A DNA stretch of 64,000 bases from Hoskinsella mucinilytica (GTDB lineage: Bacteria > Bacillota_I > Bacilli_A > Erysipelotrichales > Erysipelotrichaceae). A program made the translations under genes and the position numbers. The stretch is from the NCBI RefSeq assembly GCF_045223415.1, contig NZ_JBEQZJ010000005.1, forward strand, positions 48,777 to 112,776. The letters run 5' to 3'. Positions 15,938 to 24,541 of the stretch are shown here, one piece after another; the stretch's first letter is position 1, and each line of letters begins with the position of its first letter. The notes under the pieces are model-generated. The model did not search any database, had not been told where the DNA came from, and was given only the letters and a program-made list of their open reading frames with translations.

Positions 15938-17390
15938 ATTCTAAGTCTTTGGCATTGCTTAAGATAACATCTCGATACCACCAATAAGAATCCTTTGGAT
16001 ATCGATGATGAGTACCTTTACCCTCGTCATCTTGATCATTATATACGAAACCATAACGTTTTTTCATTTCACTTGTGCCTGAGGATACCATATCGATCGG
16101 TGACCATGCACAATATGCAAAGACATGTACACCATGTTGGATCGCTTTTTGTAAAGCTTTGATATGCTCTTTGATATACTCAATACGATAATCATCATGA
16201 ACGGTATGCTCTTCATTTAATTCTTCTATTTGTCCAAACCCATTTTCAGCTATCATCAATGGTTTTTCATATCGATCCCAATAATTCAAAAAGCAATCAT
16301 ATAAACCAAGTGGATTTATTGTCCATCCCCATGGATTGGCTTTTAAATATGGATTTAATTCCGAATTACCGATTGCCATCGTATTCTTCTTATGATTTAC
16401 TACATTAGAGTTATAATAGCTAATCGCTAGAAAATCTAAGGTATGCTCCTGTATCAATGCTAATTCATCTTCCTCTACATCAATCTTGATGTCATGATCT
16501 TTAAAATAACGTAATGCATAACCAGGATATTCACCACGAAGTTGTACATCTGCGAAAAAATACATGGTCATTTGATTTTTCTCTGTCGCAAAGACTACAT
16601 CTTCCGGTTGACAAGTCATAGGATTCACCAAGAAATCCGCAAGCATTGCGCCAAAGCGGAATTTTGTGTTTATTTTTTTTCCTGCCTCTTTGATTTTTGC
16701 GCAAGCTATGAATTTATGATGGACACCTTGCCATTTGATCGCTTCTACATCATCTACCGTATCCTTAATGACACCAATAGAGCTAAGTCCAACTCTTGTT
16801 AGATTGATTTGATTCACAGGTATCCAATAAGTGACCTTATTTTGATATCGTTTCATTACCAAAACCGCATATTTTATAAATAGATCCACCACATATTTAC
16901 TCATGAATCCATTGTAGTTCAGCGCAAGATTTATTGGCATATCGTCGTGATATAACGTAACGATCGGTTCGATCTTACTCTCATGTAACAAATCAAGTAA
17001 GTGATCATAAAACTGTAGTCCTTCCTCACTTGGATTGTTTTCTGCGCCATTAGGAAAGATTCTTGCCCAACTGATAGAAAAACGAAAGCATCGGATTCCC
17101 ATTTCTTTTAAAAGCTTGATATCCTCTTGATATCGATGATAAAATTCTATGCCTGTTTTCTTAGGAAAGCTATAGCGATCTGGATGCGTTAAACGATCCA
17201 TGATCTCATCTTTCGATAAATCTCCTTTTACCTTGGATTTATCATTAGGATCATAGTTTTGTAAATCTGCGACTGTAATCGCACGATCATCGATACCTTC
17301 TGCTTGTTTGGCACTGATCGCAACTCCCCATAAGAAATCCTCAGGAAATAAATCTTGTATCTTATCTTTTTTGTATTCTAAAATATTCAT
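15936..17390 (-). CDS. GH1 6-phospho-beta-glycosidase with Gln at the acid/base position
   Basis: The last gene of the PTS operon encodes a 484-residue GH1 barrel that would split imported disaccharide 6-phosphate. The nucleophile Glu382 is intact in IAENGFG. The C-terminal SEMKKRYGF block carries the Ser/Lys/Tyr set that binds the 6-phosphate. At the acid/base site, where relatives have NE (as in TFNEIN), this protein reads PVNQIN: Gln194 (codon CAA) replaces Glu. The usual HW/HF-E/D-P strand is also altered to YHDDMP. So it may use another acid, act on substrates with good leaving groups or act as a transferase. The ATG at 17390 has AGAGAGG 8 bp upstream; a GTG three codons before is less likely. 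Confidence 0.93.
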   Translation of the reverse strand: MNILEYKKDKIQDLFPEDFLWGVAISAKQAEGIDDRAITVADLQNYDPNDKSKVKGDLSKDEIMDRLTHPDRYSFPKKTGIEFYHRYQEDIKLLKEMGIRCFRFSISWARIFPNGAENNPSEEGLQFYDHLLDLLHESKIEPIVTLYHDDMPINLALNYNGFMSKYVVDLFIKYAVLVMKRYQNKVTYWIPVNQINLTRVGLSSIGVIKDTVDDVEAIKWQGVHHKFIACAKIKEAGKKINTKFRFGAMLADFLVNPMTCQPEDVVFATEKNQMTMYFFADVQLRGEYPGYALRYFKDHDIKIDVEEDELALIQEHTLDFLAISYYNSNVVNHKKNTMAIGNSELNPYLKANPWGWTINPLGLYDCFLNYWDRYEKPLMIAENGFGQIEELNEEHTVHDDYRIEYIKEHIKALQKAIQHGVHVFAYCAWSPIDMVSSGTSEMKKRYGFVYNDQDDEGKGTHHRYPKDSYWWYRDVILSNAKDLE

Positions 17391-17429
17391 TCCGATCACC
17401 TCTCTTTTGAAAAAGCATCTTTCGATGCT

Positions 17430-17756
17430 TTACTTGTTTTGATAAAAGCTTTCAAATATTAGGATCATTTTCTCTGTCAAATTGACTTCACTCATAATCG
17501 TCATTAAAGTATCTTGAGCGTGTGTAAATAATAGACAGGATTCATAATGTTGCCCTGTTGCTTCTGCCTGTATAATTTCTGTTTGACATTGATGCGCCTT
17601 TGTAATATCTTCTCTTGCTTCCTTTATTTTCTCTTTGGCGATCACGAAATCAAAAGATGCAATGCTATCTAAAGCTTCATTTGCTTTCGTTCTTGCATTT
17701 CCTGCACTCATGATGATAGACATGGAAACAGGAATCAATGGATTATTTTCGTCCAT
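17430..17756 (-). CDS. PTS lactose/cellobiose-family EIIA
   Basis: This 108-residue helical protein carries phosphate from HPr to EIIB. The phosphorylated His is His79 in LLFTHAQDTLM, and an Asp in QDTL sits at the trimer's metal site. Normal family length and three-helix pattern. GGAGG lies 7 bp before the ATG. It lies between EIIC and the GH1 gene in one operon and may also serve the two orphan EIIC genes in this window. Confidence 0.95.
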   Translation of the reverse strand: MDENNPLIPVSMSIIMSAGNARTKANEALDSIASFDFVIAKEKIKEAREDITKAHQCQTEIIQAEATGQHYESCLLFTHAQDTLMTIMSEVNLTEKMILIFESFYQNK

Positions 17757-17771
17757 AACTTACCTCCTCTC

Positions 17772-19058
17772 TTATGCAGTTTTCTTTATGGCTTCTTTTT
17801 CTTGTTCTTCTTTTACCAACTGTCTGTCATATTTCATTAAGAATGGATACCAGATCAAACCATAGATGGCAAATAATACAAAGAACCAGATAAACGCTCT
17901 ATAATCATCTGTTGTTAACCATGTACAAATCGGTGCAGGAATACGAGATATATTATTTACACCAGCAGGAATATTTAAGAAACCGGCTCTCATGATAAAC
18001 CAGATCATCAATGCACCAACAATAGAATTCATCCACATTGGGATCATTAACAAAGGATTGAACACAATAGGTGCACCATATACCAATGGTTCATTGATAT
18101 TGAAAATGGAAGGTGCTAAACAAATTTTACCCATCGTCTTTAATTTCTTTGACTTACATTTGAACAGCATTAAGAAATTCAATGGTAAGGTACCACCTAA
18201 ACCACCCATTGCGATTAACGCTGTTGTAAAAATAGTTTCTGTTGTGACAATGTTCACAGGCTGTCCACCAGCTAAAGCTAATTCTGCATTTGCGGCAATA
18301 CCGGCCATCAAGATTGGTTTCACAATAGCATTTAATGACCATGCAGAAATTCCAACTGAATAAAGCAAGACATACAAGAAACAAATAATAACAAAGCCAG
18401 GTAAAGATTGACCGATATCAACAATTGGCTGGAAGACCATATTGATAAAACCAACAAGATCAAAGCCAACGGTAAATACTGTAATACCGAACAACAAATA
18501 AATCAGGGTCATTGGAATGATGTTATTGATCCATTCACATACGAAATCAGGCATAGAAGCACTGTTTTCTAATACATGTAGTTTCGCATAAAAGTGGAAA
18601 ATAACCATAACGACCAATGCTACGATAATGGCGATAAATAAACCACTACCACCAAGGAAGTTAATATCCGTAATGGTTAGCTCAGTTTTACCGGTTGTTG
18701 CATTCTTTAACAAAGTTGCCATGGTAGGACAAAGTGCCATTAAGAATACAGTCAACGAAGTAAGACCGGCAGTTATCGTATATTTCGGATGGTCTAATTC
18801 TACCATTCCAAAATATGCTACCATGAATGATACGATAAGTGACATCATACCGAAGCTAAAGGTATTTACAAAACTCATATCAGGTAAAGATGGTATATAT
18901 CTTACAAATACGTTATAGATGGATACAACAGATCCTACCAGAATAAACGGTAATATCTTTTGCATTGCACTTGCGACTGCCCCTACCCATGGATTTCTGA
19001 AGATTTTTTGCATCCCCGGCGCTAGTTTATCGGTAAACCAGCTCATAATGTGATTCAT
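17772..19058 (-). CDS. PTS lactose/cellobiose-family EIIC permease
   Basis: This 428-residue integral membrane protein is the sugar channel of the complete cellobiose-type PTS. The N-terminus matches the family (PWVGAVASAMQKILPF). INEP with the following YGAPI, near residue 324, is the substrate-site motif. The loop that is GIHG in chitobiose-type transporters reads GISAW here (236-240), as in a distinct subgroup. It is the second gene of the operon, between EIIB (21 bp upstream) and EIIA (15 bp downstream). Confidence 0.95.
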   Translation of the reverse strand: MNHIMSWFTDKLAPGMQKIFRNPWVGAVASAMQKILPFILVGSVVSIYNVFVRYIPSLPDMSFVNTFSFGMMSLIVSFMVAYFGMVELDHPKYTITAGLTSLTVFLMALCPTMATLLKNATTGKTELTITDINFLGGSGLFIAIIVALVVMVIFHFYAKLHVLENSASMPDFVCEWINNIIPMTLIYLLFGITVFTVGFDLVGFINMVFQPIVDIGQSLPGFVIICFLYVLLYSVGISAWSLNAIVKPILMAGIAANAELALAGGQPVNIVTTETIFTTALIAMGGLGGTLPLNFLMLFKCKSKKLKTMGKICLAPSIFNINEPLVYGAPIVFNPLLMIPMWMNSIVGALMIWFIMRAGFLNIPAGVNNISRIPAPICTWLTTDDYRAFIWFFVLFAIYGLIWYPFLMKYDRQLVKEEQEKEAIKKTA

Positions 19059-19079
19059 AAATGCTTTCCTCTCTTTCTT

Positions 19080-19400
19080 TTATTTATACTTTTCCAAGGT
19101 ATCTACAGCTAGGTTTAATAACGCTTTTCCATCTAACATAGAATAGATTTCCTCAGGAATGACGATAACCGGAATATCATAAGGCGCTGCCATTTCTTCA
19201 AATGCTTTTAATCTGAATTCGTAATGTGGCCCAATACATAAGATATCCATTTTGGGAAGGTATTGTGTTACCTCACTTTCACTTTTTGCTTCAATCGTTG
19301 CGTCTATTTTTAATTTTTTAGCTGCTGCTCTTGCTTTTTGCGCAAGGAATCCAGAGGATAAACCGCCTCCACAGCAAAGATAAATATGCTTCTGTGTCAT
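19080..19400 (-). CDS. PTS cellobiose-family EIIB
   Basis: First gene of the operon. The 106-residue protein takes phosphate from EIIA on a Cys and passes it to the sugar in EIIC. The phospho-Cys is Cys10 in LCCGGGLSSG, which fits the P-loop of the family; a second Cys precedes it. GGAGG is 7 bp before the ATG. The promoter at 19446-19474 is divergent from that of the regulator. Confidence 0.94.
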   Translation of the reverse strand: MTQKHIYLCCGGGLSSGFLAQKARAAAKKLKIDATIEAKSESEVTQYLPKMDILCIGPHYEFRLKAFEEMAAPYDIPVIVIPEEIYSMLDGKALLNLAVDTLEKYK

Positions 19401-19445
19401 TTTATGACCTCCTTCTTTTGGTAAGCTCTTGAACTTTACACCTAC

Positions 19446-19474
19446 ATTAAACCATGTTCTTTTCGTTGTCTCAA
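19446..19474 (-). promoter_or_regulatory. Promoter of the cellobiose-type PTS operon
   Basis: On the minus strand TTGAGA (19469-19474), 17 bp, TTTAAT (19446-19451). The nearer palindrome ends about 10 bp upstream of the -35, a position suited to activation. Confidence 0.6.
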
Positions 19475-19483
19475 CTTAACATC

Positions 19484-19516
19484 TGCACTGTGCAAAAGGT
19501 GAGATTGCACAGTGCA
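19484..19516. promoter_or_regulatory. Twin palindromic operator between divergent PTS operon and regulator
   Basis: TGCACTGTGCA (19484-19494) and TGCACAGTGCA (19506-19516) are each palindromic around one base, and each is the reverse complement of the other. Their centres are 22 bp apart, two helical turns, and they lie between the two promoters. They are probably the sites for the LicR-like regulator. Confidence 0.65.
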
Positions 19517-19525
19517 ATTTTACAG

Positions 19526-19554
19526 TTTTCAATCCTTAGGAAAGCCGTTATAAT
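19526..19554 (+). promoter_or_regulatory. Promoter of the LicR-like regulator gene
   Basis: TTTTCA (19526-19531), a 17-bp spacer and a perfect TATAAT (19549-19554), 35 bp before the start codon. Confidence 0.6.
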
Positions 19555-19588
19555 ATACTTAAGAATTCTACAATAAGGATGTGAGAAC

Positions 19589-21502
19589 ATGAAAAGAAAA
19601 CAAGAAGAATTAGTACGTTATTTATATGATCATGAAGAAAAACTTACCTCTGAAACATTGTCTAAAGTACTTTCATTATCTATTAGAACCATCAAATCCT
19701 ATATTGCAGAATTAAATCTCAATTATCCGGGACTTATTCTATCCAGTAATCGTGGATATACCATTCATAAACAGAAAGCTGCTACTTTGTTGAAGTATAA
19801 AGATGATATTCCACAGGATTATGAAGGACGATGTATTTACTTAATCAAAAAATTATTACTCGAAAAACAAAATCAATTGGATATCTTTGATCTTTGTGAT
19901 GAACTGTTTATCAGTGATTCCACCTTAAGAAATGATATTTATAAAATGAATACCAGTTTCGCAAATTTCCAGATTACATTTTCTTGTATAGGTCATCAAA
20001 TCGAAATCAATGGTACAGAAAAAAATAAGCGAAGATTAATAACTCATGTTATGTCAGAGGAAGCAAGTGGTAATTTTCTAGATCTTTCTTTTCTTCAAGA
20101 AAGCTTTCCTAATTATGATATGGAAGAAGCATGTTCGCTGATTAAGGAAGTATTTCAAAAATATCATTACTATATCAATGATTTTTCTTTTATCAATTTA
20201 GTTTTACATGTCACTATTATGATCAATAGAATGCATAATGGAAATCACATTATCAGTAATCATGAACAACATGTCATTGATGGAACAGAAGAACAGCCAA
20301 TCGTTGAAGAATTATGTTTCACACTAGAACAAATATTTGATGTAGAATTCACAAATAGCGAAAAGTTCGAAATTTATATCCTTTTTAAAACAAATGCCAA
20401 TTATCATGTGAAAGACCAAATTGATGAATTATCTAAGGTAGTATCAGATGAAATTCTTTCGCTATCTAAAAAGTTAATACAAAATATCGATCAACACTTC
20501 TTTGTTAACCTAATGTCAGACAGCTTTTTAACTCCCTTTGCTTTACATTTGAAGAATTTAAAAAATCGATTAGATCAACATAGCATTATGAAAAATCCTA
20601 TGCTGGAATCTATTAAAATATCCTGTCCTACAATTTATGACATCTCTACTTTCATGGCATATCAGCTCATGCAAGAATTTCATGAAGAAATCAGTGAAGA
20701 TGAAATCGCATTTCTTGCGCTTCATGTCGGCACAGAAATCGAGCGTCAAAAAAAGGCCGAAACAAAAGTATCTTGCATCATTTTATGTCCGGAATATCTC
20801 AATATCGGCAATCTCTTATATAACAAAATACTTATGGATTTTGGTGAACAAATCAGTATTGAAAAATTAGTATCCTTTGAAAGTGAAATTGAAAATGAAT
20901 CTTTCGATCTTTTGATTACAACGCTACCACTACCAGAATCCTCTGATTATATCACGGTTTTATTGCCACCACTTCCAATGAATTACGATAAGAATAAGAT
21001 CATGGAAGCTATTACTCGCATTGAAAACATTAAAAAAAGTAGGATTCTTGCGGATAATATTGACTTTTATTTCAATGAGGATTTATTTTATCTTAAAACA
21101 CATCAAACGGATAAGAAAGAAATCATTGATGAATTAGCTGAACAAATGATATCTCTTGGTTATGTACATAATGACTTCAAAGAGGAAGTATGGAAAAGAG
21201 AACGTGCTAGCTCAACAGCATTCATGAATATCGCAATCCCACATCCTATGAAAATGAGTGCTTATAAAACAAGTATTGCTGTGGTCATTTGTCCTAAAGG
21301 GATCGAATGGAAGGATCAACACTTTGTGAATGTTGTTTTTATGATTGCATTTAATAAAATCGACAATAAACACTTCCATAATTTATATGAATCCTTGATA
21401 CTCTTATTTAATGAACCAGAGGTTATCACTGAAATCAAAAAATGTAAAAACTTTGAAGATTTCAAACGTATCATCATTAAGAACTATATCAAATACAATT
21501 AA
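19589..21502 (+). CDS. LicR/MtlR-type PRD transcription activator with EIIB- and EIIA-like domains
   Basis: This 637-residue regulator shows the full family order. A DeoR-like HTH lies at 1-60 (TIKSYIAELN and a GY turn), a second HTH at about 85-150 and PRD1 at about 175-275 (His207 in VLHVTI). PRD2 spans about 285-390 (His320 and His379 in LALHVGTE), then an EIIB-like domain at about 393-480 without the phospho-Cys motif, and an EIIA-like domain with His552 in IPHP. PTS phosphorylation of the His residues tunes activity to sugar supply and carbon status. It is divergent from the cellobiose-type PTS operon, and the twin palindromes between them make that operon its target. Confidence 0.93.
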   Translation: MKRKQEELVRYLYDHEEKLTSETLSKVLSLSIRTIKSYIAELNLNYPGLILSSNRGYTIHKQKAATLLKYKDDIPQDYEGRCIYLIKKLLLEKQNQLDIFDLCDELFISDSTLRNDIYKMNTSFANFQITFSCIGHQIEINGTEKNKRRLITHVMSEEASGNFLDLSFLQESFPNYDMEEACSLIKEVFQKYHYYINDFSFINLVLHVTIMINRMHNGNHIISNHEQHVIDGTEEQPIVEELCFTLEQIFDVEFTNSEKFEIYILFKTNANYHVKDQIDELSKVVSDEILSLSKKLIQNIDQHFFVNLMSDSFLTPFALHLKNLKNRLDQHSIMKNPMLESIKISCPTIYDISTFMAYQLMQEFHEEISEDEIAFLALHVGTEIERQKKAETKVSCIILCPEYLNIGNLLYNKILMDFGEQISIEKLVSFESEIENESFDLLITTLPLPESSDYITVLLPPLPMNYDKNKIMEAITRIENIKKSRILADNIDFYFNEDLFYLKTHQTDKKEIIDELAEQMISLGYVHNDFKEEVWKRERASSTAFMNIAIPHPMKMSAYKTSIAVVICPKGIEWKDQHFVNVVFMIAFNKIDNKHFHNLYESLILLFNEPEVITEIKKCKNFEDFKRIIIKNYIKYN

Positions 21503-21531
21503 CATTGATTTCTTGCCCTGATGTCCCATAG

Positions 21532-21567
21532 AAAAAGCCTGTAATTCTTTGATTTACAGGCTTTTTT
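21532..21567. terminator. Bidirectional hairpin terminator
   Basis: AAAAAGCCTGTAA and TTTACAGGCTTTTTT pair around a short loop with A and T runs at both ends. It separates the convergent regulator and rubrerythrin genes. Confidence 0.85.
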
Positions 21568-21580
21568 CTATATTTTAATT

Positions 21581-22120
21581 TTAGTAGTTTTTTGCTTCTT
21601 CAGCGAAGTGAGCTCCTGAATAACCGCAAACTGGGCAAGCACCTGGTGCTTTAGGACCTTCATGACGGTATCCACAGATATCACATACCCAAACAGTTGG
21701 TTCATCTTTTTCGAACACTTTACCATTTTTAACATTTTCTAACAATGCTAGATATCTTTCTTCGTGGTGTTTTTCGATTTTCGCAACTTGTTCCATTTGG
21801 AAAGCAATTTTTGCGAATCCTTCTTCTTTTGCAGTTTCAGCGAATCCTTTGTACATATCAGTCCACTCGTAGTTTTCACCTGCTGCTGCATCTTCCAAGT
21901 TCACTGCAGTTGTAGGAACTTTATCTCCATGTAATGCCTTAAACCATAATTTCGCATGCTCTTGTTCGTTACGTGCTGTTTCTTCAAAGATATCAGCGAT
22001 TTGCTCCATACCTTCTTCACGAGCCATCTGAGCATAGTAAGTATACTTGTTTCTTGCCTGGCTTTCTCCAGCGAATGCTGCCATTAAATTCTGTTCAGTT
22101 TTTGATCCTTTTAATTCCAT
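21581..22120 (-). CDS. rbr: Rubrerythrin
   Basis: Rubrerythrin reduces hydrogen peroxide in anaerobes. The N-terminal four-helix domain carries the diiron ligands (E in GESQARNKY, then EEGMEQIADIFEETARNEQEH, of which the ExxH ends are visible) and a second Glu-rich helix pair. The C-terminal rubredoxin-like domain has two Cys pairs (CDIC and CPVC). The ATG at 22120 has GGAGG 10 bp upstream and gives 179 residues, the normal family start (MELKGSKTEQN). It follows perR by 64 bp and is probably in the same PerR-controlled transcript. Confidence 0.95.
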   Translation of the reverse strand: MELKGSKTEQNLMAAFAGESQARNKYTYYAQMAREEGMEQIADIFEETARNEQEHAKLWFKALHGDKVPTTAVNLEDAAAGENYEWTDMYKGFAETAKEEGFAKIAFQMEQVAKIEKHHEERYLALLENVKNGKVFEKDEPTVWVCDICGYRHEGPKAPGACPVCGYSGAHFAEEAKNY

Positions 22121-22184
22121 TTTTCTTTTCCTCCTATGTGTTTTTACTTTACTATGATTGACCGCTTTAACGGTATCATCCAAC

Positions 22185-22571
22185 CTATTTCTGCTTCTCT
22201 AAGCAGTCTTTACAAATTCCTTCTACCATCATATCATGAGTTGTAATTGGCAATCCCGTTAACTCTGACATTTCTTTATTATAGTCTTCTTTATAAGGAA
22301 GATCTAAATCAAGAATTCTGTCACACTTGATACAATGCAAATGGTAGTGCGGCTTACATGTCTTATCGTATTGGTAGCCATCAATAGGATGGGCAATCTT
22401 TTTGATTTCATGCATATCACATAAAATATTCAAATTTCGATAGACAGTAGCTAGACTAATTTTTGTATCCCCCGTATTAAGATCCTGAAAAATCTGTTCA
22501 GCGGTTACATGTCCATTGATCTGTTTCATATAATTTAATATCAGATCTCTCTGCTTCGATGATTTATACAT
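22185..22571 (-). CDS. perR: Fur-family peroxide repressor (PerR type)
   Basis: This 128-residue protein has a winged helix (ATVYRNLNIL) and a dimer domain with HYHLHC and two structural-zinc pairs (CIKC and CKDC). An Asp in RILDLD occupies the place that distinguishes peroxide-sensing PerR from iron-sensing Fur, and rubrerythrin lies next to it. PerR with Fe or Mn represses until peroxide oxidises a metal-bound His. The ATG at 22571 has GGAGG 8 bp upstream; the upstream TTG is part of that site. Two PerR boxes flank its promoter, so it is autoregulated. Confidence 0.9.
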   Translation of the reverse strand: MYKSSKQRDLILNYMKQINGHVTAEQIFQDLNTGDTKISLATVYRNLNILCDMHEIKKIAHPIDGYQYDKTCKPHYHLHCIKCDRILDLDLPYKEDYNKEMSELTGLPITTHDMMVEGICKDCLEKQK

Positions 22572-22589
22572 CCCATCAACCTCCAATCT

Positions 22590-22604
22590 TAAGAACCGTT
22601 CTTA
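22590..22604. promoter_or_regulatory. PerR box 1 (at the transcription start)
   Basis: TAAGAACCGTTCTTA is a perfect 7-1-7 inverted repeat that touches the -10 element on its downstream side, where a repressor would block initiation. Confidence 0.75.
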
Positions 22605-22632
22605 TTATAGCTCTGAAAATTGAAATTGTCAA
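22604..22632 (-). promoter_or_regulatory. perR-rbr promoter, near consensus
   Basis: On the minus strand TTGACA (22627-22632), 17 bp, TATAAT (22604-22609): both boxes perfect. Confidence 0.85.
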
Positions 22633-22651
22633 TACATTTTAAAAATTATTT

Positions 22652-22666
22652 TAAGAATTATTCTTA
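22652..22666. promoter_or_regulatory. PerR box 2 (upstream of -35)
   Basis: TAAGAATTATTCTTA is a second perfect 7-1-7 inverted repeat sharing TAAGAA with box 1, 20 bp upstream of the -35. Paired boxes suggest cooperative repression. Confidence 0.7.
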
Positions 22667-22674
22667 TTTATATT

Positions 22675-23373
22675 TTATCCTCCAATATCTTCTACTCCAA
22701 ATTCCACCCAATAATTTTTATGTGGTTCTATGATTAAGCCATAAGTCCCTTTCCACATGGCGTATAAGTTACCTAAGGTGTCTTTGCTAATGGTTCTATC
22801 ATCTTTATTATATTGATTTGCGCTCTCTTGTGTAAGAAATAATTTCATTGATTGATATTCCTTATCATCCTGTTGGCGAGCAATCACCTCAACACCAAAG
22901 CTTTTACAATCCAAAGTAAAAGGCTCACCTAAATAATAAACTTCTTTCTTTTCCAATAAGGCGAATGCTTGATTTAATGGCATTTGATTCCTTGCACAAG
23001 CATACATGATACAAAAGCTATCAACGATATCACGGATTGGCTCTAAGTCCTCACTTGAAATCACAAGAGGTTTTGGTTGAAATCCATACATCTTCAAAGT
23101 AAGTTGTTGTTGGAGTGCATAATCAATCGATAATCCCATTACAGATTGCGAATATGAAAAAGTGTCTTTTGGATATTCTTTTTTCATGTCATCGATTGCT
23201 TGCGATAATGCTTCATTGGTTAAACAAATTACTACGCTATTCTTTATGATAGCTGTTTGGTTTTTTAAAATCAATGCTATATTTTGATCAAAATGTTCAT
23301 GAAAATTCATTTGCTTTAGACTAACTTTTAATCCATTTGTACTATCATCTTGCTTATTTTTAAATATCTTCAT
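22675..23373 (-). CDS. Hypothetical 232-residue protein (possibly SseB-like C-terminus)
   Basis: A soluble protein with no signal peptide; GGAGG is 7 bp before the ATG. I do not recognise it firmly. The C-terminal segment (MKLFLTQESANQYN, then GLIIEPHKNYWVEF) resembles the SseB (enhanced serine sensitivity) fold, where a strand with an LFT-like motif leads a helix. The N-terminal half has no match I can name. It stands alone upstream of the perR promoter, with no clear terminator between, so read-through into perR is possible. Confidence 0.7.
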   Translation of the reverse strand: MKIFKNKQDDSTNGLKVSLKQMNFHEHFDQNIALILKNQTAIIKNSVVICLTNEALSQAIDDMKKEYPKDTFSYSQSVMGLSIDYALQQQLTLKMYGFQPKPLVISSEDLEPIRDIVDSFCIMYACARNQMPLNQAFALLEKKEVYYLGEPFTLDCKSFGVEVIARQQDDKEYQSMKLFLTQESANQYNKDDRTISKDTLGNLYAMWKGTYGLIIEPHKNYWVEFGVEDIGG

Positions 23374-23465
23374 AAATGACCTCCTGTTATGATTATTTTA
23401 TCATGATTAGATTCCTCTTAGTCATTTTCTGCTTTATTTTGTGTTAGTAAAATCTAGCGTCGATG

Positions 23466-23492
23466 AAAAAAAGTAGATGATTTTCATCTACT
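23466..23492 (-). terminator. Hairpin terminator of the VOC gene
   Basis: Perfect AGTAGATGA and TCATCTACT arms with a three-base loop and seven T on the minus strand. Confidence 0.85.
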
Positions 23493-23499
23493 TCCTGTT

Positions 23500-23937
23500 T
23501 TATTTAAGCATACCGATTTCATCAAACTCAGAATTAGGTCCCCATGCGACTTCCCAACAATAGCCATCTAAGTCTTGGAAATATGCATGATATCCACCCC
23601 AAAATACATCTTGTGGCTCTTTTAATATGGTTCCTCCGGCTTCTCTTACAAAAGCAATCACATCTTCCACTTCTTGTTTTGTTTGGACGTTATATGCAAG
23701 TGTAATACCCGCAAAACCAGAAGCGATCGCCGGTGGATTTACAGGATTGATATCCTCTGCCAATAATTGTAATGGATATAATTCGAATTTGGTTCCCGGT
23801 GTATCAAAGAATACTACATCGGGATTTGATTCTGTACAATCTGTATGAAAGCCTAATTTATCTCTATAAAAGTTCAATGCTTTCTCCATGTCTCTTACAC
23901 CTAAACAAATACAAGTGATTTTATTCATTTCCATCAT
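23500..23937 (-). CDS. VOC-family (glyoxalase/dioxygenase fold) protein
   Basis: This 145-residue protein has two beta-alpha-beta-beta-beta modules of the vicinal oxygen chelate fold: KITCICLGVRDMEKALNFY, the classic first module, and GGYHAYFQDLDGYCWEVAW as the second. The second-module Glu (in WEVAW) fits a metal ligand, but the first-module metal His is not obvious (TCICLGV). It may be a glyoxalase-like lyase, an antibiotic-binding protein or a metal-free member. GGAGG precedes the first ATG. Single gene with its own terminator. Confidence 0.88.
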   Translation of the reverse strand: MMEMNKITCICLGVRDMEKALNFYRDKLGFHTDCTESNPDVVFFDTPGTKFELYPLQLLAEDINPVNPPAIASGFAGITLAYNVQTKQEVEDVIAFVREAGGTILKEPQDVFWGGYHAYFQDLDGYCWEVAWGPNSEFDEIGMLK

Positions 23938-24031
23938 CGTTTCCTCCTAATATTGTAATCTTATTTTAGTTGATTTTAATATATAGAAATTGTAAAAAAC
24001 AGACAAGAAAATCGAATAAGGATCACTTCAT

Positions 24032-24265
24032 CTACTTTGCATGTGCTTTATTGTATTTTTCTTTTAATTTATCGAAATATAGTAAATATAAAGCAATCAA
24101 TATACATATACCTATGATCATCATTGCCGGTCGATTCACAAAATAAAGAAAACTTTCATTCTGTGGCCTTTGATTTTCAAAGTAAAGACCATTGGCCATT
24201 TGAAAAATAATCGCAGTTGTTAAAACCGAAAGTACTAACATAGCATAACCTAATTTCCTTTTCAT
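24032..24265 (-). CDS. Small membrane protein, two predicted helices
   Basis: A 77-residue protein with helices at about 5-25 and 46-65 and a basic C-terminus (KLKEKYNKAHAK). I do not recognise the family. A good promoter lies upstream (TTGACA-17-TAAGCT, 24316-24344) and GGAGG before the ATG, so it is likely expressed. Confidence 0.65.
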   Translation of the reverse strand: MKRKLGYAMLVLSVLTTAIIFQMANGLYFENQRPQNESFLYFVNRPAMMIIGICILIALYLLYFDKLKEKYNKAHAK

Positions 24266-24315
24266 TTAAAATCCTCCTCATATCAATTGTGCTAATCCAT
24301 TTCACTTCTATGAAT

Positions 24316-24344
24316 AGCTTATCATTCTATAGAAAGCGTGTCAA
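24316..24344 (-). promoter_or_regulatory. Promoter of the small membrane protein
   Basis: On the minus strand TTGACA (24339-24344), 17 bp, TAAGCT (24316-24321). The rest of the 275-bp gap to nrdG holds only a terminator. Confidence 0.65.
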
Positions 24345-24493
24345 TCTTCTAATTGCAAAGGATAGAGCCAAAGAGTTATAGAGTAACAAGATTTTATGAA
24401 TCATCTTATAAAATGAAAGTGCCTATAAAGCATCATAAGCTAACTATGTACCATAGCATTAATTAACAAATGAAATATTTGCTTATTTTTCAA

Positions 24494-24540
24494 TAAAAAA
24501 AGTCTGTATCACAATACATCTATGTGATACAGAACTTTTT
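24494..24540 (-). terminator. Terminator of the nrdD-nrdG operon
   Basis: A 10-bp core stem (CTGTATCACA with TGTGATACAG) extended by A-T pairs, then seven T on the minus strand, immediately after the nrdG stop. Confidence 0.85.
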
Positions 24541-24541
24541 A

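Noticed and set aside
19401..19588. Riboswitch or antiterminator leader before the PTS operon
   Set aside because: The leader is short and shows palindromic DNA operators rather than a terminator/antiterminator pair.
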